A DNA stretch of 64,000 bases from Dyadobacter fermentans (GTDB taxonomy: Bacteria > Bacteroidota > Bacteroidia > Cytophagales > Spirosomataceae): NCBI RefSeq assembly GCF_019924045.1, contig NZ_JAHXBN010000011.1, forward strand, positions 310,001 through 374,000, in the 5' to 3' direction. Positions 1-9,213 of the stretch are shown here, piece after piece (position 1 is the stretch's first letter; the number at the start of each line of letters is the position of its first letter). The notes below the pieces were generated by a model. That model had not been told where the DNA came from. It was given only the letters and a program-made list of their open reading frames with translations, and ran no database searches. The position numbers and the translations under genes are program-made.

Positions 1-808
1 TACCAATGACCGAGCGGAGAATATTGTTTTTTGCCAACAATGGCGTCATTTCCACGCCGGTAGGCCTGATCACCAGCCAGGTATCATAATCCTTCGCAAG
101 CATCACAGGCTGGCGCGCGATGTTCCAGGCTAGCTCCGCATTCTTTTTGAGCTCGAGATTCGAAGCCACCTGTTCGTCGATCGCGTCGGTGATCTTCTCG
201 AAATTCTTGTTGAGCATCCGGCTCACCATGCCTTTTATGGGAATATTAATGCCCGCCACGCGGATGTTCGGCTCACTAATCCAATCGTAACTATCTACAT
301 AAGTTTCCGATTTGATCTGCCACGACGGCATAATGCCTATTTTAGAGATCAGCCGGATGCGGATCGAGAACTCCGTATCCTTGTAACCCGACATCGTCAT
401 GCCCAGCGGGCTTACTTTATATCCGGCGCTTACCCAGATTTTCAGCGGAACTTCAAAAAGGAACGACGAGTCAATAGCCACAACTTTGATCGGACTGATC
501 TTCCAGACCTTCGCTTTCAGGTTGTCGTTACCTTCATCCTCATAACTGTTATCATCGTAGATCAACCCTTTGATCTGGTTGTTGATCTGCTTCTCGATTT
601 CCGCTACCGGGATCTCGACCGGCACATTCAGTACCGACAAATGTTTCTCGTTCTGGATCTCCTTATCCGAATATTTGTATTCTTCCATAGGGGCCTTAGG
701 GGAGGTTTTCTTAGAACCGCAGCTCCAAAAAACAACAGCTGCCAACACGATTACCAGAAAATAACCGCGCCTGACGTATACATTATTTGATTTTGACGAG
801 GGTTGCAC
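1..808 (-). CDS. DUF4403 family lipoprotein (partial, C-terminus outside window)
   Basis: Reading the minus strand gives an open frame that runs off the left edge. The N-terminus has an Arg-Arg n-region, a hydrophobic stretch (LVIVLAAVVF) and WSCGSKK, which fits a lipoprotein signal cut before Cys. The mature part, with segments such as NVPVEIPVAEIEKQINNQI and AGYKVSPLGM, resembles DUF4403, a Bacteroidota family of envelope lipoproteins of unknown function. The start is uncertain: there is no ATG in frame, so I chose a GTG at 808 that overlaps the stop of the upstream Smr gene by about 26 bases. It is probably the last gene of the fabG-led minus-strand run. Confidence 0.7.
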   Translation of the reverse strand, partial: MQPSSKSNNVYVRRGYFLVIVLAAVVFWSCGSKKTSPKAPMEEYKYSDKEIQNEKHLSVLNVPVEIPVAEIEKQINNQIKGLIYDDNSYEDEGNDNLKAKVWKISPIKVVAIDSSFLFEVPLKIWVSAGYKVSPLGMTMSGYKDTEFSIRIRLISKIGIMPSWQIKSETYVDSYDWISEPNIRVAGINIPIKGMVSRMLNKNFEKITDAIDEQVASNLELKKNAELAWNIARQPVMLAKDYDTWLVIRPTGVEMTPLLAKNNILRSVIG

Positions 809-1766
809 CGTATCCGAATTTCTCTTTTAATGCATCTTTAAAAAATTGCACATGCTGGTTCTTGCCCAGCCTGCGGTGCAACTCGTTTTTGAGAGCGCCG
901 CTGCCCGCGCCATGTATAAACGTAATTTCCTCCATTCCATTGGCAATGGCGGATTCCAGATTACTCTCGAAAACATCCAGCTGCTTTTTCAGGATCGCAT
1001 CGCTGGACAAACTTTTATGATTGTTTACCAACTTTTCGATGTGCAGATCAACCACCTGCTCCGGTTTGGGAAGGCTGTTCTGCTCGGGAGCGGCCTGCCC
1101 CAGCATTCTCGCCTTGATTTCGCCCGCAACATCCTCCGAAATGCCGGGAGCTTCACGTTTCAGGCTCTCCTCATCCAGTTGATATACAAACCCTTCTTTC
1201 CCCAGCACAGGTACCTTGCCTTTGTTTTTATAAAACGACTGCGCGCGGCAACGGATACGCTTGTTCAATGCAATGGGCAATTGGTGATTCCCCTCCCGAA
1301 AATACAATGCGTGAATGTCAAACACCGGCCAGGACTCAAATTCCTTCATTTCCACTTCGGTCACCTTTTGCGAAGTTCGTGGTTGCAGCACGCCGGCAGC
1401 TAACCCCCTGCTCACCGATTCGGAAGCGGCTACCGCGGTGAATGGCAATATCCAGTCGGTGTTGTTGATGACATGTACCGTTAACGTGCGGTCGTTCACG
1501 GAAATGAATGCCAGGTAAATACCTTTTTCAGCAAATGGCGCATTGCGTGGGACGATCACATCCCCGCGGGCAGCCACCGCTTTTGTTTCTTCGGGTTTCA
1601 CCATTCGCTGCGATTCCACAGGCGAAATCGTCACGATTTCGTTTCTCAGGACGGGGATTCGAAATCCGTCCTCAATCTCTATTTCGACGACATTACCGGG
1701 TAAAAAAGCGTAAATAACACCTTCTTCCCTGCCGTGGACCAATCGTACTTTATCTCCGATATTCAT
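783..1766 (-). CDS. DUF2027 / Smr (MutS2 C-terminal-like) domain protein
   Basis: The protein begins MNIGDKVRLVHG, a small barrel typical of DUF2027, carries a central region rich in beta strands, and ends in an Smr domain with the motif VDLHIEKL followed by FIHGAGSGALKNEL and GYGATLVKIK. Smr domains nick or bind nucleic acid, in MutS2 and in stand-alone form; the HGxG motif is intact. An in-frame start 48 bases upstream (1814) is possible, but Met at 1766 opens the conserved part and is preferred. The true substrate is unknown. The gene lies 53 bases after the DUF2279 gene on the same strand. Confidence 0.8.
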   Translation of the reverse strand: MNIGDKVRLVHGREEGVIYAFLPGNVVEIEIEDGFRIPVLRNEIVTISPVESQRMVKPEETKAVAARGDVIVPRNAPFAEKGIYLAFISVNDRTLTVHVINNTDWILPFTAVAASESVSRGLAAGVLQPRTSQKVTEVEMKEFESWPVFDIHALYFREGNHQLPIALNKRIRCRAQSFYKNKGKVPVLGKEGFVYQLDEESLKREAPGISEDVAGEIKARMLGQAAPEQNSLPKPEQVVDLHIEKLVNNHKSLSSDAILKKQLDVFESNLESAIANGMEEITFIHGAGSGALKNELHRRLGKNQHVQFFKDALKEKFGYGATLVKIK

Positions 1767-1819
1767 GTTAAATGTTACTTTCCGATCATTTGAACCGGTT
1801 TTCAGTTCAAACAATACTT

Positions 1820-2773
1820 TTAAAAATAAAATGGCTTGAAACCGACGCCCTTGCGGCTGAACTCCAATGCGGGCGCCGGAATTTTAATCGAGTTGGCCAG
1901 AAAACCCAGTGTCTTAACAAACTTGCTTCGGGTTTTGATCTTCGTGAGGTCGATATCCAGCGACAAATAATATTGGCGGTAAGGGCGGTAACCCATTTCG
2001 ATACTTTTGCCGGTCTCAGCAGAAACCATGTTTTGAATACCATAACCTACTGAAAAACAAAGCCAGGCAGGCCAGTTGGAACCCTTAAAAAATGATTTCG
2101 GGCTCGCCGAGAACCAATAAGTCTGTCCATTATAATCTTTCAGCCAGCGCTCCGACCAGCTGTTGCCGAGCAGCTGCGGCCGCACGTGCGCCAATGAAGT
2201 ATAATGAAATGAGAACTTGGGTTGAATACGCACCTCGTCCCATAATGCCACCTGCCCGAGATACAGCACTGAGCCCGTCAGGTTCGCGATCATATCGCCG
2301 GGAGAAAAGCCATAATCGGGCGAGAAGCCATCCAGGATTTCAATCGGCGTCTGGAAAATCACGCCGGAAATGGCGCCGTAAACCAGCATCTGCCTTTTTG
2401 AAATGCCTGTCTTTTTGTACAATGCCGCCGTATGCCGGGCAATCTGGTACGATGTGTAAAGGTGCCCCATTTTGTCCATTTGTAACCACTCGCGGCTATC
2501 GTCTTCGATGGTAAACTTCGTCAACGGGTTTTTGTACCATGATTTGCTGAGGCCGTAAAGCGTTCCCAGATAAATCGCAGATTGGGCCGCAAAAATGCCG
2601 CGGAGTAGTTTGTAATTAGGCCGCGCTTCCGGCACCGAGTCGCGGACAAGCGTATCGCGAACCAGCGCGTCCCGGACAAGCGTATCAGGTGCCGGCACGG
2701 GTACCTGCGCGTACACGGGAGACAGCGTTTCTGTCAGCAGGCAAATTAGTAAGCAATGAAGAATAAAACGCAT
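1820..2773 (-). CDS. DUF2279 family exported protein
   Basis: About 317 residues. MRFILHCLLICLL...VYAQ is a signal peptide with an AxA-like cut. The body (RPNYKLLRG, QMDKMGHLYTSY, ISGVIFQTPIEILDGFSPDYGFSPGDMIAN) matches DUF2279/YfiM-like proteins, which are predicted outer-membrane-associated and have no assigned reaction. After the signal peptide sits a 5-residue tandem repeat (TLVRD/ALVRD/TLVRD) encoded by a 15-base DNA repeat at about 2642-2686. A start 36 bases further upstream is possible but would place charged residues before the signal. It overlaps nothing and follows the VWA gene by 22 bases. Confidence 0.75.
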   Translation of the reverse strand: MRFILHCLLICLLTETLSPVYAQVPVPAPDTLVRDALVRDTLVRDSVPEARPNYKLLRGIFAAQSAIYLGTLYGLSKSWYKNPLTKFTIEDDSREWLQMDKMGHLYTSYQIARHTAALYKKTGISKRQMLVYGAISGVIFQTPIEILDGFSPDYGFSPGDMIANLTGSVLYLGQVALWDEVRIQPKFSFHYTSLAHVRPQLLGNSWSERWLKDYNGQTYWFSASPKSFFKGSNWPAWLCFSVGYGIQNMVSAETGKSIEMGYRPYRQYYLSLDIDLTKIKTRSKFVKTLGFLANSIKIPAPALEFSRKGVGFKPFYF

Positions 2774-2795
2774 TCGATCATATCGGGGGCAGGGC

Positions 2796-4868
2796 TTAAT
2801 AACCGCCATGGTATTTTCTCAACCCCCATTCCGCGCCCAGCAGCACTACAAGCAGGAAGAACAGCCATTTCAGGTAGATCAGCTCAACCATATCTTCGGA
2901 ACTGTCCAGCCTGTCGGCCGGGCGGTCAGTTTTTAGTTTTTGAATAAATTGTTGCAACGATGCCGGCGTCATAAACGTGCCGCCCGACCGCCGCGCCAGA
3001 TCACGAAGCATGCCGAAATCTGCCGTCGTATTGCTCAGTTCGAGATCGGCATTGCGGATCACAAACTGGCCTGAAACATTTTCCTGTTTTCCTTTCAAAG
3101 TAGTGGAAGCCGCATACCGGTAAACGCCGTCCGCCAGCCCGCTGACGTTGAACCGCGGTGTCTCCTTCGCGTGTGTGTAGGTGAATTGCTTACTCTTGCC
3201 TTTTTCATCCACCAATTCCAGTTTCACCTCCTGACCGAATATCGGCTCGTAAATGTCGTTGTAAACCTCGGTCTGAAATGCCACCTGTTCGCCCGCTTCG
3301 AACTCGTTGCTGATCGGATACACGCGGAATTTCCGGCGGTCTTCCTTCACCGAAAGCACCTGGATCAGCTTCTGGAAGAGGTTATCCACCACTTCCTGCT
3401 TGCTGGTTTGGGCAAATTCTTCCTGCCGCCATTGCCAGATTCCCTCCCCTGCCAACACAGCTGTTTTCTGATCGCCATTGGTATTTAAAACCAGGAGCGG
3501 CTTGCTCGTATTGAGCGTTCCTACTTTCTGATACAATATCGTTTCGGTACCCGATGACACATTGTATTCTCCAAAAGGAACCGAAAGTGGCGGAAGGCGT
3601 TCCAGTAATTTCAGGCTCTCGGCATCCAGGTTCAGCTGCGAAAACGAAGGGTTAAACCGTGCCGTGACCTTGTCAATCTGGTTATTCGCGGAAGCATTGA
3701 TAAACAGCGACCGGTTCAGCGAGCTGGCCAGCGGTACCGCCGATTGATTTCCCAGAATGAAAAACAGCGGCATTTTCGCATCCAGAAACTTGCGGACCTG
3801 CGCATTACCCAGCCCGAGCACGTTCGGGATCTGGTGCAGGATCACGAGGTCGTAAGGCTTTGTAGTTGCCGGTGGATTGTTGGCAATGGACAGAATATTG
3901 ATATCCAGCTCATAGTTGTCATTCGCCTCGATCACACTCCGGATACTTTTGATATCGGGATGCGGCGCAAGCGCCATGAGCAGTATCTTTTGCCGGCCGT
4001 CGATAATGTCGATATAAACATCCTTCCGGTTGTTCTTCCCCGAAGTTTCCCCAGAAACCGCGCCCAGCTCGATGGTATAATGTTGAACGCCCTTTTGTGC
4101 GGAGGATGTTTTGAAATCAAATGCCTTGAAATAATCCGCACGATCGATCACCACCGGCTGGCTCTGGATCACGCGGCCATTTTGCTTCAAAGTCACCGTC
4201 GTGCTCTTGCCTTGTAAACCGTTCGCGGCGACCTCCGCCCGCACCGGAAACTCGTTACCGAGGTATGCAATGCGGTTGCTCACCACATCCTTCACGCGGA
4301 TATCCAGCTTCGGTATCGAGTCCCCTACGGCCAGCGCATTGACTCTGAACGGATAACGATTATAGGTCGGCGATACACCCTGGTTCACGATCCCATCCGA
4401 AAGCAACACCACGTCAGTCAGGTTACGGCCTTCGAAATTCGTGCGGACCGTTTGCAGCAGTTCCGCCAGATTGGTTTTGTTTTGATTGAATTCGAGTGAA
4501 TCCGCATTGTTTTCGGTGCCGCCGAGTGACTCGATGCTTACCTCAAAGCCTGCGTCGTTCAGTTCGCGGGCAGCGGCTTTCACCTGCTCCATCGCAGTCT
4601 GGCCGTACTTGCCAACAGATTCTGAGTTGTCGATCGCGAAAACGATCTTGACCTTGTCGACCGAAGTTTGCGTGCGCCGCACCAGCGGGCTCAGTAGCAG
4701 AAAACAGATCAATGCCACCGCAATTCCACGCACAGCTGCCAGCGCATAGTTCAGTTTCTTACCCCAGGCCGGTTGCGGCTGATACAGCAGCCAGGCATAG
4801 GCCAGGCCCGCGAGCACGCAGAAAATGATGAACCAGTAAGGGGTTTGGAATATGAGCTCTGACCGCAT
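2796..4868 (-). CDS. VWA-like membrane protein with C-terminal transmembrane anchor
   Basis: Two N-terminal membrane helices (YWFIIFCVLAGLAYAWLLY and YALAAVRGIAVALICFLLL) precede a von Willebrand A-like domain: VKIVFAIDNSESVG carries the DxSxS metal site and VVLLSDGIVNQG the later Asp. A long extracytoplasmic part with a glutamine-amidotransferase-like fold (ILLMALAPHPDIKSIR, DLVILHQIPN) follows, and a last helix (WLFFLLVVLLGAEWGLRKY) ends the protein. Such proteins are common next to Bat-type gene sets in Bacteroidota but their role is not established. The ATG at 4868 starts just before the first helix; an upstream TTG is in frame. It follows fabG closely on the same strand. Confidence 0.75.
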   Translation of the reverse strand: MRSELIFQTPYWFIIFCVLAGLAYAWLLYQPQPAWGKKLNYALAAVRGIAVALICFLLLSPLVRRTQTSVDKVKIVFAIDNSESVGKYGQTAMEQVKAAARELNDAGFEVSIESLGGTENNADSLEFNQNKTNLAELLQTVRTNFEGRNLTDVVLLSDGIVNQGVSPTYNRYPFRVNALAVGDSIPKLDIRVKDVVSNRIAYLGNEFPVRAEVAANGLQGKSTTVTLKQNGRVIQSQPVVIDRADYFKAFDFKTSSAQKGVQHYTIELGAVSGETSGKNNRKDVYIDIIDGRQKILLMALAPHPDIKSIRSVIEANDNYELDINILSIANNPPATTKPYDLVILHQIPNVLGLGNAQVRKFLDAKMPLFFILGNQSAVPLASSLNRSLFINASANNQIDKVTARFNPSFSQLNLDAESLKLLERLPPLSVPFGEYNVSSGTETILYQKVGTLNTSKPLLVLNTNGDQKTAVLAGEGIWQWRQEEFAQTSKQEVVDNLFQKLIQVLSVKEDRRKFRVYPISNEFEAGEQVAFQTEVYNDIYEPIFGQEVKLELVDEKGKSKQFTYTHAKETPRFNVSGLADGVYRYAASTTLKGKQENVSGQFVIRNADLELSNTTADFGMLRDLARRSGGTFMTPASLQQFIQKLKTDRPADRLDSSEDMVELIYLKWLFFLLVVLLGAEWGLRKYHGGY

Positions 4869-4942
4869 GGATTGGGATACAATAGCTGGCGACGTTACAA
4901 TATACAACGAAACCGCCAGCTATTTACTAACGAAGAAAGACT

Positions 4943-5689
4943 CTATGTTAACATACCACCGTCGACCTGGATTACCTGGCCGGTGATATAGCGCGACATA
5001 TCCGAAGCCAGGAACACGCAGGCGTCAGCAACTTCTTCGGGCTGGCCTCCACGTTTCATCGGGATCGACTGTTTCCAGTCTTCTACCGCTTTCGCATCTA
5101 CCGCGTCGGTCATTTCAGTTTCGATAAAGCCTGGTGCCACTGCATTCGAGCGGATGTTTCTGGAACCCAACTCCAATGCGATAGACTTGGTAAAACCGAT
5201 GATACCGGCCTTCGAAGCAGCGTAGTTCGACTGCCCTGCATTACCGCGTATACCAACTACCGATGTGATATTGATGATCGACCCGCTTTTCGCACGGATC
5301 ATGGATTTCGTAGCGGCTTTGGTAAGGTTAAAAACCGATTTCAGGTTGATATTCACCACCGTGTCCCATTGCTCTTCGCTCATACGCATCAGGAGCCCGT
5401 CGCGGGTAACGCCTGCATTGTTGATAAGCACGTCGAGCTTGCCAAAATCGGCGATCACATCGGTTACGAGCTGGTCTGCCGCCTGGAAGTCGGATGCATC
5501 CGAGCGATAGCCTTTCGCTTTCACACCGAACGCTTCGAGTTCTTTCGCCAAAGCCTCGCCTTTTTCGACGCTGGACAGATATGTAAATGCGACATCAGCA
5601 CCTTCCTGAGCCAGGCGCAGCGCGATCGAACGTCCGATACCCCGCGAAGCCCCTGTTACCAATGCAACTTTATTTGCTACTAACTTCAT
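4943..5689 (-). CDS. fabG: 3-oxoacyl-[acyl-carrier-protein] reductase
   Basis: This 248-residue short-chain dehydrogenase has the Rossmann motif TGASRGIGRS, NNAGVTRD, the catalytic Ser in NITSVVG, YAASK and the typical C-terminus YITGQVIQVDGGM. Together these fit FabG, which reduces 3-oxoacyl-ACP with NADPH in fatty acid elongation. Length and all active-site residues are normal. It has a good Bacteroidota promoter just upstream (5727-5758) and probably heads the minus-strand run down to the DUF4403 gene. Confidence 0.92.
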   Translation of the reverse strand: MKLVANKVALVTGASRGIGRSIALRLAQEGADVAFTYLSSVEKGEALAKELEAFGVKAKGYRSDASDFQAADQLVTDVIADFGKLDVLINNAGVTRDGLLMRMSEEQWDTVVNINLKSVFNLTKAATKSMIRAKSGSIINITSVVGIRGNAGQSNYAASKAGIIGFTKSIALELGSRNIRSNAVAPGFIETEMTDAVDAKAVEDWKQSIPMKRGGQPEEVADACVFLASDMSRYITGQVIQVDGGMLT

Positions 5690-5726
5690 AAATAGGATTG
5701 AAATCTGTCAAAATGTATACTGCCGG

Positions 5727-5758
5727 CAAAAATAGGATATTGGGGAGAGACCGGCAAA
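5727..5758 (-). promoter_or_regulatory. Bacteroidota-type promoter for fabG
   Basis: On the minus strand TTTG (5758-5755), a 20-base spacer and TATTTTTG (5734-5727) match the -33 and -7 elements of the primary Bacteroidota sigma factor (TTTG / TAnnTTTG). It lies about 40 bases before the fabG ATG. Confidence 0.65.
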
Positions 5759-5839
5759 TAAACGACCTATGGTACTTTATTACAAAATGATGTAATATTC
5801 AGGCAAAAAACCTTCTCCAACAATTTAACTTACACTAAC

Positions 5840-6274
5840 ATGAACACTACAAATGTCCAGAAAACATCAGGAGCCTTCATTGCCGCGTCGTGGATCGCAT
5901 TGGGCGTGGGCATGGCCGGCTTCATCATCGGCCTCTGGCGCTCGGAAATGCTGCTGAGCGAAAAGGGATATTATTTTACGGTATTAATGTACGGCCTTTT
6001 CGCCGCCGTGTCGGTCCAGAAGAGCGTTCGCGACCGCCTGGAAGGTGTTCCGGTGACGGGCATTTACTATGGCATCGCCTGGTTTTCGACCATCCTCGCC
6101 ATCGTGCTGCTCGTGGTAGGTCTGTGGAATGCGACATTGCTGCCGAGTGAAAAAGGCTTCTACGCATTCGCCTTCCTGCTGGGCATCTTCGGCGCTATTG
6201 CAGTTCAGAAGAACACCCGTGATTCGCAGATTTTCGAAACCGGTAGCTCATTTTCCAAACCTTCTGATCATTGA
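5840..6274 (+). CDS. YiaA/YiaB family inner membrane protein
   Basis: 144 residues forming four membrane helices in two copies of one pattern: GLWRSEMLLSEKGYYFTVLM...VQKSVRD and later GLWNATLLPSEKGFYAFAFL...VQKNTRD. The internal duplication and the SEKG motif are typical of YiaA/YiaB (YiaAB two-helix domain) proteins, whose function is unknown. It is transcribed away from fabG; the downstream dehydrogenase gene follows after 45 bases and may be co-transcribed. Confidence 0.85.
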   Translation: MNTTNVQKTSGAFIAASWIALGVGMAGFIIGLWRSEMLLSEKGYYFTVLMYGLFAAVSVQKSVRDRLEGVPVTGIYYGIAWFSTILAIVLLVVGLWNATLLPSEKGFYAFAFLLGIFGAIAVQKNTRDSQIFETGSSFSKPSDH

Positions 6275-6319
6275 TGCTGTTAAGCCGTTACGTATCAATT
6301 TTTGAAACTAACTCAGGTA

Positions 6320-7030
6320 ATGGCAGAAATAACGAAAACAGCCCTGATCACAGGCGGTTCCAAAGGAATAGGATATGGTATTGCCGAAGCGCTCATCCGC
6401 GACGGCATCCGTGTCGCAATTACAAGCCGGTCGCAGCAGAATGCCGACGAAGCGGCCAATGCGTTGAACAAAATCCGGGAAGGCTACGCATTGGCTATCG
6501 AATCGGATGTGCGGAACTTGGCATCGCAGGAAAAAGCAGTACAGACCGTGCTCAGCCAATGGGGCCGACTCGACTATTTTATCGCCAATGCCGGCGTCGG
6601 TCATTTCGCCCCGATCCAGGAGCTGAGCGCAGAGTTATGGCAGGAAACTATCGATATCAACCTCACCGGCGTATTTTTCAGCGCGAAAGCATCTATCGCA
6701 GCATTGACGGAGTCGAAAGGGTATTTTATCAACATCGCGAGCCTCGCGGGTACCAACTTCTTTGCGAATGGTACTGCTTACAATGCCAGCAAGTTCGGTT
6801 TGGTTGGCTTCTCACAGGCCATGATGCTCGACGTGCGTAACGCGGGCGTGAAAGTGACGACCATCATGCCAGGCTCTGTCGCCACCGAGTTCAACAACCA
6901 CGAGCCATCGGATAAGGATGCCTGGAAAATCCAGCCGGAAGATATCGGCCAGATCGTATCCGACCTCATCAAAATGCCGGCACGAACGCTGCCGAGCAAA
7001 ATCGAGGTGCGGCCCACTACGCCGAAATAA
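6320..7030 (+). CDS. SDR family NAD(P)-dependent oxidoreductase
   Basis: A 236-residue classical short-chain dehydrogenase: TGGSKGIGYG binds the nucleotide, IANAGVGHF is the NAG motif, the catalytic Ser is in INIASLAG and the Tyr/Lys pair in YNASK. Substrate cannot be told from sequence. The ATG at 6320 (MAEITKTAL) is chosen over an upstream TTG in frame. The gene ends 20 bases before the decamer repeat array, convergent with the ABC genes on the other side. Confidence 0.88.
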   Translation: MAEITKTALITGGSKGIGYGIAEALIRDGIRVAITSRSQQNADEAANALNKIREGYALAIESDVRNLASQEKAVQTVLSQWGRLDYFIANAGVGHFAPIQELSAELWQETIDINLTGVFFSAKASIAALTESKGYFINIASLAGTNFFANGTAYNASKFGLVGFSQAMMLDVRNAGVKVTTIMPGSVATEFNNHEPSDKDAWKIQPEDIGQIVSDLIKMPARTLPSKIEVRPTTPK

Positions 7031-7050
7031 GGTCCGTTTGGACAATTTTT

Positions 7051-7490
7051 GGTCAGGTGTGGTCAAGAATAGTCAGGTATTGTCAGGTGTAGTCAAGTGT
7101 AGTCAGGTGTAGTCAGAACTACCAATGACAACTCCCGACCACCAACGACAACTCCTGACTACCAATGACAACACCTGACCACCAATGACAACTCCTGACC
7201 ACCAATGACAACTCCTGACCACCAATGACAATACCTGACCACCAATGACCATACCTGACTACCAATGACAACACCTGACCACCAATGACAACCCCTGACT
7301 ACCAATGACAACACCTGACCACCAATGACAACCCCTGACTACCAATGACAATTCCTGACCACCAATGACCATGCCTGACTACCAATGACAATTCCTGACT
7401 ACACCTGACAACACCTGACCACCAATGACAACTCTTGACCACACTTGACAATTCCTGACCACCAATGACCATACCTGACTACTTCCAACT
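7051..7490. repeat. 10-bp-periodic minisatellite with an orientation switch
   Basis: Forty-four consecutive decamers. The first seven (7051-7120) read like GGTCAGGTGT, with GTCA at the same phase in each. From 7121 to about 7490 the units are in the opposite orientation, alternating ACCAATGACA and ACTCCTGACC, with TGAC every 10 bases. Phase is kept across the switch near 7117. The array lies between two convergent genes and its right end supplies the last codons of the ABC permease-like gene. The 10-base period is not a multiple of three, so the array is not coding over its length. Confidence 0.95.
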
Positions 7491-8558
7491 ACTTCCGCCC
7501 TTGGGCCAAGATGCGTAAAGCGAAAACAGCAGCCCAACAGCCGCCAGCAGAAGAAGTGGTATTTTGTATAAAATCAATAAGGTTAGTCCTACAAACCCAA
7601 ACAGGAAGACTTGCATTGCATTTTCAGGTAGCCCCGATCTTTTATAAAAATAGAGGTAGGAGACTATGAGGATCGTTAAGCCCAGCAAGTATAACTGTGC
7701 CACCTCTGCCAAGCCGAGGGCGCCACTGCGAAGTACGACCGCCGTTTCCGGGACGATCAGCATTAAATGCAACACAACTACCCTACCCCAACGCTTCCAG
7801 ACCTGCACCGGCAGCGACCTTCCCCAAAGCCAGATTTCCGCTTCCCATCGGTACAACTCCAGCGATAGGCCCAGATTGAGCAGATAAGCCAGCGACATGC
7901 CCACAGCCGGCATGCGAATGTCATATTCACCAGTGCTGTAATAGAGCATTGTTCCCGCCGCTGCCAGCATTGCACCCAGTTTTCCAACTAATAAGGTAAT
8001 TCCGCGCTCCCGCACCAACCATTCCATCGACCAGTAAAGCCATGACGACGGACGCGCAAAGGGCCATTTAAAGAAGCTTCGACTTTTGACTGGAACATAT
8101 AAAACCGGCTTCCTGATACGCCATTCGGCGGCCAGGGCAAGCATGAGCACCAATACAATGTAAAAAGGAATGACCGGCCACAGACGCGCCAGCAGTTTGT
8201 CCTGAATAGAGATGATCAGCAGGTAAACACCATAATAAAGGATGGGTTGCAGAAAACCCAATGCTTGCATTGAAAACCTTTGTGTACGCGTGAGCGCTGG
8301 CCATGTACGAGCGTGATAAATGAAGGTATATTCCGGCGACTTCCAGGTATTGATCAGAAACTGAACACATAACAACGTATAAACCAGCCAAATCGCAAAA
8401 AGACTGAACATTCCGTAAGTACCCGTTAGAAAAAATATTGCGAATGCGTGGTGTTCATTGGCACTCAAAAAACCGAAAAGCACACCGAGCAATACGAGAA
8501 ACGTCCCGGCCCGCTGCCTGAAAAACGCCGAAACCGTAGAAAGAAGCAGCATTTTCAT
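7479..8558 (-). CDS. ABC transporter permease-like membrane protein
   Basis: 359 residues with roughly eight to ten hydrophobic helices and no recognisable soluble domain. It overlaps the end of the ATP-binding gene by four bases, which points to a two-gene exporter of the ABC-2-like kind with this as the membrane part; family membership is inferred from context rather than from a motif. Its final codons (GGSSWK-stop) are made of the same sequence that forms the edge of the decamer array, so the repeat has grown into, or out of, the gene end. Confidence 0.65.
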   Translation of the reverse strand: MKMLLLSTVSAFFRQRAGTFLVLLGVLFGFLSANEHHAFAIFFLTGTYGMFSLFAIWLVYTLLCVQFLINTWKSPEYTFIYHARTWPALTRTQRFSMQALGFLQPILYYGVYLLIISIQDKLLARLWPVIPFYIVLVLMLALAAEWRIRKPVLYVPVKSRSFFKWPFARPSSWLYWSMEWLVRERGITLLVGKLGAMLAAAGTMLYYSTGEYDIRMPAVGMSLAYLLNLGLSLELYRWEAEIWLWGRSLPVQVWKRWGRVVVLHLMLIVPETAVVLRSGALGLAEVAQLYLLGLTILIVSYLYFYKRSGLPENAMQVFLFGFVGLTLLILYKIPLLLLAAVGLLFSLYASWPKGGSSWK

Positions 8559-9193
8559 AGCACATCCGTAGCGATGAGCGTCTTATTTTTCAACCGGAAA
8601 CTCTGGGAAACGTGCAGCCCTTCCTGCTCGAACAGCTGGTGCGACGACAGCAGAAACGTAACCCCATTGCGATGGTATTCTTTGATCAGCTCGAAAAGCA
8701 CTTCCCGCGCCTCCCGGTCTATGGTAATGAGTGGCTCGTCGAGGATAATGAGCGAAGGGTCGCCCAGGAATGCAAGCAGCAGGGATACTTTTTTAACCAT
8801 GCCGCTAGAACAGCTTCCAAACTGGTTTTGAAGGTAATTAATCCCGAATGCTTCAATAAGCTTGTCGCTTTGTTCGCGGGGCGCCCGCTGCGCTTCGGCA
8901 ACGAAGGCAATGAGATCGGCAGGTGTTAAGAAAGAGGGATAAAGCGGCTCCGCCTCACCTAGGTTTAGACGCAGACGGTATGCTACCGGGTGTTTTTTCA
9001 GATCATACTGGTTATCAAGCCTCACACTCCCTTCGAATGGCAACATGCCCGCCAGCGTCCGGAAAAGTGTCGATTTCCCCGCGCCGTTCTCTCCCTGTAT
9101 CCAGTAAATACCCTTTTCAATTGCAAAAGACGGGATCGAAAGGATTTCGCGCTCGCCATACCGCTGCGTCAGCTGACTGATTTCCAATATCAT
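8555..9193 (-). CDS. ABC transporter ATP-binding protein
   Basis: 212 residues with all ATPase motifs: Walker A GENGAGKS, a signature variant CSSGMVKKVSLL in place of LSGGQ, Walker B SLIILDEPL and the H-loop in LLSSHQ. The small size and variant signature are usual for ATPases of gliding- or exporter-type ABC-2 systems. It presumably drives the membrane protein encoded directly downstream with a four-base overlap. Cargo is unknown. Confidence 0.88.
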   Translation of the reverse strand: MILEISQLTQRYGEREILSIPSFAIEKGIYWIQGENGAGKSTLFRTLAGMLPFEGSVRLDNQYDLKKHPVAYRLRLNLGEAEPLYPSFLTPADLIAFVAEAQRAPREQSDKLIEAFGINYLQNQFGSCSSGMVKKVSLLLAFLGDPSLIILDEPLITIDREAREVLFELIKEYHRNGVTFLLSSHQLFEQEGLHVSQSFRLKNKTLIATDVL

Positions 9194-9213
9194 ATCGCGG
9201 AATGGCCGTTATA

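Noticed and set aside
6271..6840. Plus-strand frame of 189 codons overlapping the dehydrogenase
   Set aside because: Out-of-frame shadow of the short-chain dehydrogenase, which carries all active-site motifs.
7051..7490. CRISPR array
   Set aside because: Units are contiguous decamers with no unique spacers and reverse orientation midway; no cas gene is nearby.
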